Positions 58,234 to 64,000 of a stretch of DNA of 64,000 nucleotides are shown piece after piece (the stretch's first letter is position 1; each line of letters begins with the position of its first letter). The stretch is taken from positions 186,001 to 250,000 of the forward strand of contig NZ_JYIX01000040.1 in NCBI RefSeq assembly GCF_000956505.1, in the 5' to 3' direction. The notes beneath the pieces are model-generated. The model saw only the letters and a list, made by a program, of their open reading frames with translations, had not been told where the DNA came from and ran no database searches. The stretch is from Microbacterium azadirachtae (GTDB lineage Bacteria; Actinomycetota; Actinomycetes; Actinomycetales; Microbacteriaceae). The position numbers and the translations under genes are program-made.

Positions 58234-59319
58234 TCACGCCTGGGCGGCGATCATCCGGTCTGCGGTCGCCCGGGCCCATGCCTCGGCGGCGGCCAGGGAC
58301 TCGACCGTGAGCTCGTCGGGCGGCTCGTGGGCGTCGACGACGCGCTGGATCGTGTCGACGATCGCGAGGAAGCTCAGCCGCCCCTCGTGGAACGCGTTCA
58401 CGGCCTGCTCGTTCGCGGCGTTGTAGACGGCCGGGAAGGTGCGCCCGGCGCGGCCGACGTGCTTCGCCAGGGCGACCGACGGGAAGGCCGCGTTGTCGAG
58501 GGGTTCGAAAGTCCAGCTCGCGGCCTTGGTCCAGTCGATCGGCCGTCCGACGCCGCCCACACGATTCGGCCAATCCAGCCCCAGCGAGATGGGCAGGCGC
58601 ATGTCGGGCGGGGATGCCTGCGCGATCGTGGATCCGTCCACGAACTCCACCATCGAGTGCACGATCGACTGCGGATGCACGACGACCTCGATCCGCTCGT
58701 AGTCCACGTCGAACAGCAGGTGCGCCTCGATGACCTCGAGGCCCTTGTTCACCAGCGTCGCCGAGTTCGTGGTGACCATGCGTCCCATGTCCCAGGTGGG
58801 GTGCGCGAGCGCCTCCGCGGGGGTGACCGCGGCCATCTCCTCGCGGGACCGGCCGCGGAAAGGCCCTCCGGACGCGGTCACGACGAGCCTGCGGACCTCC
58901 TGCTTCGTCCCGGAACGCAGCGCCTGCGCGAGCGCGGAGTGCTCGGAGTCGACGGGCACGATCTGGCCGGGTGCGGCGAGCGCGGTCACGAGGGAGCCCC
59001 CGACGATCAGCGACTCCTTGTTGGCGAGCGCCAGAGTGCGGCCGGCCTTCAGCGCGGCGAGGGTCGACCCGAGCCCGATGGATCCGGTGATCGCGTTGAG
59101 CACCACGTCGGCCTCGACGTCGCGGACCAGCTGTTCTGCCTCGTCGGCGCCGAGAGCCGTGTCCTCCACGCCGAACTCCTCGGCCTGCTGCTGCAGCAGC
59201 TCCGCCTGCGTGCCCGCGGCGAGCCCGACCAGCTCGAAGCGATCCGGATTCGCCCTGATCACGTCGAGAGCCTGAGTGCCGATGGAGCCGGTGGAGCCGA
59301 GGACGAGGACGCGACGCAT
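58234..59319 (-). CDS. dxr: 1-deoxy-D-xylulose 5-phosphate reductoisomerase
   Basis: 361-residue first committed enzyme of the MEP pathway, NADPH-dependent. NADPH loop VLGSTGSIGTQALDVI (5-20); N-K-E-S-L-I-V-G (about 100-107); VDSEHSALAQAL and the substrate loop TASGGPFRGRS (about 149-175); PTWDMGRMVTTNSATLVNKGLEVIEAHLLF (about 193-222). TAGGCT is six bases before ATG 59319. It is followed by rip1. Confidence 0.96.
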   Translation of the reverse strand: MRRVLVLGSTGSIGTQALDVIRANPDRFELVGLAAGTQAELLQQQAEEFGVEDTALGADEAEQLVRDVEADVVLNAITGSIGLGSTLAALKAGRTLALANKESLIVGGSLVTALAAPGQIVPVDSEHSALAQALRSGTKQEVRRLVVTASGGPFRGRSREEMAAVTPAEALAHPTWDMGRMVTTNSATLVNKGLEVIEAHLLFDVDYERIEVVVHPQSIVHSMVEFVDGSTIAQASPPDMRLPISLGLDWPNRVGGVGRPIDWTKAASWTFEPLDNAAFPSVALAKHVGRAGRTFPAVYNAANEQAVNAFHEGRLSFLAIVDTIQRVVDAHEPPDELTVESLAAAEAWARATADRMIAAQA

Positions 59320-59325
59320 GGCCTC

Positions 59326-59331
59326 AGCCTA
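59326..59331 (-). promoter_or_regulatory. -10 box, leaderless dxr
   Basis: TAGGCT on the minus strand, six bases before ATG 59319. Confidence 0.5.
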
Positions 59332-59353
59332 GGCCGTATGCCCTCGAACGAAA

Positions 59354-59389
59354 CGGGGCCCGCCACGTCGCGCGACGTGGCGGGCCCCG
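59354..59389 (-). terminator. terminator after the FKBP lipoprotein
   Basis: A 36-bp perfect palindrome, CGGGGCCCGCCACGTCGC and its complement, with no unpaired loop. Very stable. Confidence 0.8.
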
Positions 59390-59406
59390 ATCAGGTCAGG
59401 AAGCGG

Positions 59407-60375
59407 TCACTGCGCCGGCGTCGCCGCCGGAACCGTGCCGAGGATGTCGATCACGAACACGAGCGTCGAGTTGGCGGGGATGGATCCGGAGGCCTGGGCG
59501 CCGTAGCCGTCGGCCGGCGGGATCACGACCAGCACCTGCGAGCCCACCTTCTGACCCTCGAGCGCCTTCTTGAAGCCCGCGACGACACCGGTCGTCGGGA
59601 ACTGCGCGGGGGTGCCGCGCTTCCAGCTGGAGTCGAACTCCTTGCCGTCGGCCCAGGTCACGCCGCGGTACTGCACGATGGCCTGGTCGCCGCTGGCCAC
59701 GGTCGGCCCATCGCCCTGCTTCAGCTGGGCGATCTTCGTCTCGGTCGGCGGGTCGGCCTTCGGGATCGTGATCTCAGGCGCGCCGTCCTTGGCGAGCTTG
59801 ACGCCGGGCATTCCGTCGACCGGAGCCACGTCCTTGCCCGTGGCGACCGTCGGCAGCTTCTTGATCGACTGGGCGTAGACGACGACGGCCTTGCCGCCGT
59901 CGCCGAACATCTTGCCGGGGACCGCCATCACGACCGAGGAGCCGAGGGGCTGGCAGCCGAGCGCAACGACGAAGAGCGACTGCTGCTGCGGATCCAGAAG
60001 CACCGGCAGCTGGTCGTCCGCCTGACGCGCGCTGGAGTCGAGCACGGTGTTGTCGGCCGCGTTGACGATCCGGTACTGCGCGGAGACGAGGTCGCCGGAC
60101 TTCACTTCCTCGCCGTCGCCCTTCTTCACGATCGTGCGCTCGACGGAGGCGGCGGCATCGACGTCCGTGCCAGACGGCACCGTGACCTTCAGGTCCTTGC
60201 CCTCGCCCTCGACCTTGACGGCGTCGGAGGTCTTGCCCGGCTTTGCGTCGAGCAGGCACGACGACGACGCGGACGGGGACGGCGAAGCGGAGGGGTTCCC
60301 GGCGCCGGCGCAGCCGGAGATCAGGAGTGCCGTCGCTGCGACGGCGGAGAGAGCAGCGGCAAGGCGGATGCGCAC
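59407..60375 (-). CDS. FKBP-type peptidyl-prolyl isomerase lipoprotein
   Basis: 322 residues. Signal peptide ending in the lipobox I-S-G-C (Cys about 22), a short Ser/Pro linker, then two FKBP-like halves: a degenerate one (about 45-165) with VSAQYRIV, and a standard one (about 215-315) with AIVQYRGVTWADGKEFDSSWKRG, FPTTGVVAGFKKALEGQKVGSQVLVVIPPADGYG. It folds secreted proteins outside the membrane. GTG 60375 has GAGG six bases upstream. Confidence 0.88.
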   Translation of the reverse strand: MRIRLAAALSAVAATALLISGCAGAGNPSASPSPSASSSCLLDAKPGKTSDAVKVEGEGKDLKVTVPSGTDVDAAASVERTIVKKGDGEEVKSGDLVSAQYRIVNAADNTVLDSSARQADDQLPVLLDPQQQSLFVVALGCQPLGSSVVMAVPGKMFGDGGKAVVVYAQSIKKLPTVATGKDVAPVDGMPGVKLAKDGAPEITIPKADPPTETKIAQLKQGDGPTVASGDQAIVQYRGVTWADGKEFDSSWKRGTPAQFPTTGVVAGFKKALEGQKVGSQVLVVIPPADGYGAQASGSIPANSTLVFVIDILGTVPAATPAQ

Positions 60376-60478
60376 GGAGGACCTCGAGACGTAGAGACGA
60401 ACCCGCCTATCCTGCCCTATCGGGCTTTGCCGCCGCTGGGAGGCGGGGAGATCCGCCCCGCCGCTCCGCCACGCGAGC

Positions 60479-60498
60479 CCATTCCGATCGCGGAATGG
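60479..60498. promoter_or_regulatory. palindrome upstream of the acyltransferase gene
   Basis: CCATTCCGATCGCGGAATGG: arms CCATTCCG/CGGAATGG are perfect. It lies about 10 bases upstream of the -10 box, over the expected -35 region. Confidence 0.5.
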
Positions 60499-60507
60499 AT
60501 CCTGATC

Positions 60508-60513
60508 TAGCCT
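60508..60513 (+). promoter_or_regulatory. -10 box, leaderless acyltransferase gene
   Basis: TAGCCT, six bases before GTG 60520. Confidence 0.5.
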
Positions 60514-60519
60514 TGTCTG

Positions 60520-61326
60520 GTGACCCCGGAACCCGAACCCGCAGCGTCTGCGGCTCGCGACGAAGCCGTCGCGGATCAGCACCAGGCCGAAGACGAAGAA
60601 CTGCATCGGGCCGGGGCGACCTACCTGCTCGGCCGGATGATCCTGATCCCGCTCACGCGGCTCATCTACCGCCCTCGTATCGAGGGCCGCGCGAACGTGC
60701 CGATGGACGGGCCGATCATCATCGCGTCGAACCACCTCTCCTTCATCGACTCGATCGCGATCCCCGTCGCAGCGCCCCGCCGCGTGCACTTCCTCGCGAA
60801 GTCGAGCTACTTCGAGGGCACGAGTCTCAAGGGCCGCTTCGTGGCGAACTTCATGCGCGCGGTCGGCGCGATCCCGGTGCGCCGGGGCGCGGGGCAGGCG
60901 GCGCTGGACGCGCTGGACGCGCAGCGGAAGCTGCTGGACCAGGGACTCGCGGTCGCTCTCTACCCCGAGGGCACGCGGTCGACCGACGGCCGCCTCTACA
61001 AGGGACGCACGGGCGTCGCCTTCCTCGCCCTGCAGACGGGCGCGAAGGTCGTGCCGGTCGGCGTGATCGGCACCGACAAGGCGATGCCCGTCGGCGCGAG
61101 CATGCCCAAGATCGGCTCGAAGGTCACGATCCGCTTCGGCGAGCCGCTCGACCTCTCGCATCACGGCGCCGCGAACTCCGGCCGCGCCCGCCGCGGCGCG
61201 ACCGACGAGATCATGGCGGCGATCCACGCGCTGAGCGAGCAGGAGCTCGCCGGCGTCTACAACGAGGTGCCGGCGCAGGGCACGATCGAGAAGATCAAGC
61301 AGGCCCTGCCCCACGAGCGGCGCTGA
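60520..61326 (+). CDS. 1-acyl-sn-glycerol-3-phosphate acyltransferase (PlsC family)
   Basis: 268 residues. Motif I NHLSFID (about 69-75, the HxxxxD pair His-Asp), the FLAKSSYF stretch, motif III YPEGTRSTDGRLYKGRTG (about 148-165), and VVPVGVIGTD. It transfers an acyl chain to lysophosphatidic acid in membrane phospholipid synthesis. Acidic N-terminal extension (1-30). GTG start, leaderless context. Confidence 0.9.
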   Translation: MTPEPEPAASAARDEAVADQHQAEDEELHRAGATYLLGRMILIPLTRLIYRPRIEGRANVPMDGPIIIASNHLSFIDSIAIPVAAPRRVHFLAKSSYFEGTSLKGRFVANFMRAVGAIPVRRGAGQAALDALDAQRKLLDQGLAVALYPEGTRSTDGRLYKGRTGVAFLALQTGAKVVPVGVIGTDKAMPVGASMPKIGSKVTIRFGEPLDLSHHGAANSGRARRGATDEIMAAIHALSEQELAGVYNEVPAQGTIEKIKQALPHERR

Positions 61327-61335
61327 CCGCGCGGA

Positions 61336-61830
61336 TCACGCCCTGTGCACGACCGGATCCGCGACCAGGATCGTCGCCTCGTGGTGCACCGGGAACGACA
61401 CCGAGTTCGCGATGAAGCACCAGGCGTTGGCCTGCGCATGCGCGGCCTCGGCGGCCGCGCGCATGGACTCCTCGGCGATGGTCACCACCGGATGCAGCGT
61501 CACCTCGGTGAAGGCGCCGCCTCCGCGCCCGTCCTCCTGCATCGTGCCGGTGGCCTCGTCGCGGTAGTCGACGACGACGACACCCGCCGTCACACAGGCG
61601 TGCAGATAGCTCAGCAGATGGCACTCGCTGAGCGCCGCGAGCAGCATGTCCTCGGGGTTCCAGCGGGTGGGATCCCCGCGGAAAGGCTTGTCGGAGGATG
61701 CCAGCAGATCCGGTTTGCCCTCGACGCTGACCGTGCTCGCGCGGTCGTAATCGCGATAGCCCGAGGTACCGGTGCCCCTGTTCCCTGTCCAGGTGGTGCG
61801 GAGGGCGTAGTGATGCGTGCCGAGGGTCAT
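61336..61830 (-). CDS. OsmC family peroxidase-like protein
   Basis: 164 residues. OsmC fold with the two redox cysteines of the class in LAALSECHLLSYLHACVTAGV (about 66-86): Cys in ECH and Cys in HAC. G-K-P-D-L-L-A-S-S-D-K-P-F-R-G-D (about 37-52) fits the organic-hydroperoxide-reductase/OsmC branch. ATG 61830 starts close to the divergent asparaginase. Convergent with the acyltransferase gene. Confidence 0.88.
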   Translation of the reverse strand: MTLGTHHYALRTTWTGNRGTGTSGYRDYDRASTVSVEGKPDLLASSDKPFRGDPTRWNPEDMLLAALSECHLLSYLHACVTAGVVVVDYRDEATGTMQEDGRGGGAFTEVTLHPVVTIAEESMRAAAEAAHAQANAWCFIANSVSFPVHHEATILVADPVVHRA

Positions 61831-61897
61831 GGATCCATCGTGCCAGGATCCCGCCCGCCAGGGTCGAAATGCGCCTGTCGGCCATGCGCGCGCCCAC

Positions 61898-61903
61898 TAG
61901 GCT
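61898..61903 (+). promoter_or_regulatory. -10 box, leaderless asparaginase gene
   Basis: TAGGCT, seven bases before GTG 61911. Confidence 0.5.
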
Positions 61904-61910
61904 GGCACTC

Positions 61911-62906
61911 GTGGTGCAGACTCTGACCGTCCAGGATGCCGTGGAACTCGCCGTCGTCGAACGGAACGGATTCATCGAATCCCGCCACATCGGAGCAGCC
62001 GTCGTGCTCTCCCCGGAGGGCGAGGTCGTGGTCCGCCACGGCAACTCCGACGCGCTGGTGCTGCCCCGCTCCAGTCTGAAGCCGCTGCAGGCGATCGCGT
62101 GCCTCACCGCCGGCGCCCCGCTCGAGGGCGAGCAGCTCGGACTCGCCACGGCGAGCCACAACGGCACCGACCGGCACGTCGCCGTGGTGCGCGAGATCCT
62201 CGCGGCGGGCGGACTCACCGAGGACGACCTGGGCTGCCCCGCGGACTGGCCCGGCGATTCGGCGACCAGGGACGAGCTCGTGCGCGATCACGCCGGCAAG
62301 GCGCGCATCCGGATGAACTGCTCCGGCAAGCACGCCACGATGCTGCGCGCCTGCATCGCGAACGGCTGGCCGACCGCCGGCTACCTCGACCTGGATCATC
62401 CCCTGCAGGTGCACATCAAGGACGTCGTGGAGCGGCTCAGCGGCGAGCGCATCGCGGCCACGGCCATCGACGGCTGCGGCGCCCCCGTACACGCCATCAC
62501 GCTCACCGGTCTCGCCAGGGCCGTGCATCGCATCGGCACCGCCTCGGAGCGCTCTCCGTTCGCGCTGCACCGCGTCGCCGGCGCACTGGTGCGCACGGTG
62601 CGGGAGAACCCGTGGACGATCGAAGGTCCAGGCCGCCCCGACACCATCGCGATCGAGAAGCTCGGCGTGTTCGCGAAGCACGGCGCGGAGGGCGTGATGG
62701 TGATGGTCGCCCCGAACGGTGCCACGGTCGCCCTGAAGATGCTCGACGGCTCCGGCCGCGCGGCGACGATCGTCGCCGCCACTCTGCTCGCCCGTGCGGG
62801 CGCGCTGACCGACGCGCAGGTGGAAAGCCTCGCCTCGGCCCTTCCACTTGCCGTCCTCGGAGGCGGCAGCGGCGTGGGGGCCATCCGCCCCGGCGCCGGA
62901 ATCTGA
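61911..62906 (+). CDS. L-asparaginase II family protein (PF06089-like)
   Basis: 331 residues of the thermolabile/AnsA-like asparaginase II family, distinct from E. coli AnsB. Family sequences seen: ERNGFIESRHIGAAVVL (about 17-33), RSSLKPLQAIACL (about 53-65), SHNGTDRH (about 81-88), MNCSGKHATMLRAC (about 138-151), AIDGCGAPVHAI (about 183-194). Starts with two GTG codons; the first follows TAGGCT. It releases ammonia from asparagine; next to alanine dehydrogenase, which can use the ammonium. Confidence 0.82.
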   Translation: MVQTLTVQDAVELAVVERNGFIESRHIGAAVVLSPEGEVVVRHGNSDALVLPRSSLKPLQAIACLTAGAPLEGEQLGLATASHNGTDRHVAVVREILAAGGLTEDDLGCPADWPGDSATRDELVRDHAGKARIRMNCSGKHATMLRACIANGWPTAGYLDLDHPLQVHIKDVVERLSGERIAATAIDGCGAPVHAITLTGLARAVHRIGTASERSPFALHRVAGALVRTVRENPWTIEGPGRPDTIAIEKLGVFAKHGAEGVMVMVAPNGATVALKMLDGSGRAATIVAATLLARAGALTDAQVESLASALPLAVLGGGSGVGAIRPGAGI

Positions 62907-62956
62907 GCGCCCCCAAAAGGGGCCGTACCCGTCATAGGGAAGGAAAGGAGCCACGA

Positions 62957-64000
62957 TGAGGATCTCTGTCCCCAGCGAGGTGAAGAACAACGAGTTCCGC
63001 GTCGCCCTCACGCCCGCCGGCGTGCACGATCTCGTGCAGGCCGGTCATGAGGTCTTCGTGCAGTCCGGCGCCGGTGCCGGCTCCTCGATGTCGGATGCCG
63101 ACTACGTGGAGGCGGGAGCGACGATGCTCGACGACGCCGACGAGGTCTGGGCCCGCGCCGAGCTGGTGCTGAAGGTGAAGGAGCCGATCGCCAGCGAGTA
63201 CCACCGCTTCCGCAGCGACCTGGTGCTGTTCACGTATCTGCACCTCGCCGCCGACCGCCCGCTCACCGACCGGCTCGCCGAGTCGGGTATGACCGCGATC
63301 GCCTACGAGACCGTGCAGCTGGCCTCTGGCGCGCTGCCGCTGCTCGCCCCGATGAGCGAGGTCGCGGGCCGTCTCGCGCCACTGGTCGGCGCGAACACCC
63401 TGATGCGCTCGCACGGCGGCCTCGGCCTGCTGATGTCGGGCGTCCCCGGAACGCGCCCCGCCACCGTGACGGTGATCGGCGGCGGCGTCGCGGGTGCGAA
63501 CGCCGCCGTGATCGCGGCGGGCATGGGCGCGGATGTGACCATCTTCGACACCAACATCGCCCGGCTGCGCTACCTCGACGACTTCTTCGGCGGCCGGGTG
63601 AAGACGGCGGCGTCGAACCCGCTCGATCTGCGTCGTGCGGTCGTGAACTCGGACCTCGTCATCGGATCGGTGCTGATCCCGGGTGCGAAGGCGCCGAAGC
63701 TGGTCACGAACGACATGGTCGCCGAGATGCGTCCCGGCAGCGTGCTCGTGGACATCGCGGTGGACCAGGGCGGCTGCTTCGAGGACACGCACCCGACCAC
63801 GCATGACGACCCCACGTTCCGCGTGCACGACACCGTGTTCTACTGCGTGGCGAATATGCCGGGCGCTGTGCCGAACACGTCCACCTCGGCGCTCACCAAT
63901 GCGACCCTGCCGTACGTGAGGCAGATCGCGGGGCGCGGCTGGCAGGCGGCGCTGCGCGCAGATGCCGCTCTCGCCGGCGGTCTCAACGTGACCGGCGGCA
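62957..64000 (+). CDS. ald: alanine dehydrogenase (3' end beyond window)
   Basis: First 348 residues of about 370. NAD-dependent interconversion of L-alanine and pyruvate plus ammonia. Seen: PSEVKNNEFRVALTPAGVHDL (5-25), VKVKEPIASEY with the catalytic Lys (about 70-80), NAD loop VIGGGVAGANAAVIAAGMGADV (about 172-193), and NMPGAVPNTSTSALTNATLPY (about 300-320). AAGGAAAGGAG precedes ATG 62957. Coding sequence is intact to the end of the window. Confidence 0.95.

Noticed and set aside
1..64000. tRNA or rRNA genes
   Set aside because: No cloverleaf T-arm consensus (GGTTCGAATCC-type) followed by matching acceptor arms was noticed on either strand; a tRNAscan run would settle this.

Overview
The window is high-GC actinobacterial chromosome, most likely from a Microbacterium-like member of the Microbacteriaceae. 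The reasons are the strong G/C third-position bias, the nusA-ylxR-infB-rbfA and dxr-rip1-ispG neighbourhoods, a DUF222/HNH protein, and frequent TANNNT boxes 6-8 bases before start codons, as expected for leaderless transcripts. I saw no rRNA, tRNA, CRISPR array, prophage or intact transposase. The genes are densely packed and mostly housekeeping, with several accessory islands.

1-14.6 kb: rpsO, an MFS exporter, a carboxymuconolactone-decarboxylase-like protein next to a frameshifted ECF sigma factor with a SnoaL tail, a DNA glycosylase, YceI, an FKBP isomerase, a PrsW-type protease and an FAH-family hydrolase. These are followed by a five-gene leftward operon for a glycoside: solute-binding lipoprotein, two ABC permeases, GH3 glycosidase and LacI repressor, headed by two copies of a 16-bp operator.

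14.6-28.8 kb: aspartase, a metallophosphodiesterase, a PiT phosphate transporter with a PHO-box-like upstream array, an S9 oligopeptidase, and a Vsr-like (DUF559) nuclease gene bracketed by two clusters of GTCCCA-type iterons that look like IS21-type ends. Then come pfkA, an SNF2 helicase, ribF, two small membrane proteins and truB.

28.8-46.4 kb: mutY and a LuxR regulator without a visible ATPase motif interrupt the usual rbfA-truB-ribF order. rbfA, infB, ylxR and nusA follow, with an 82-nt nested hairpin between infB and rbfA. Next are an amine oxidase, an HTH stub, a LOG protein, a cupin/PNPOx pair, a P1 peptidase-APC permease-TetR cluster with paired operators, and proS.

46.4-64 kb: a PEP-mutase-like protein, an RNB ribonuclease overlapping an erythromycin-esterase homologue, a DUF222-HNH protein, a nitroreductase, AlaX, an NTF2-like protein and ispG. 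A Trp-Trp leader peptide with an attenuator precedes a PhzE-like anthranilate-synthase fusion. Then rip1, dxr, an FKBP lipoprotein, an acyltransferase, OsmC, an asparaginase, and an alanine dehydrogenase cut by the window edge.

The most notable non-coding signals are the leaderless trp leader and attenuator, the iteron-flanked nuclease gene, the duplicated LacI and TetR operators, the ECF-type promoter overlapping the sigma start, and the infB-rbfA hairpin.
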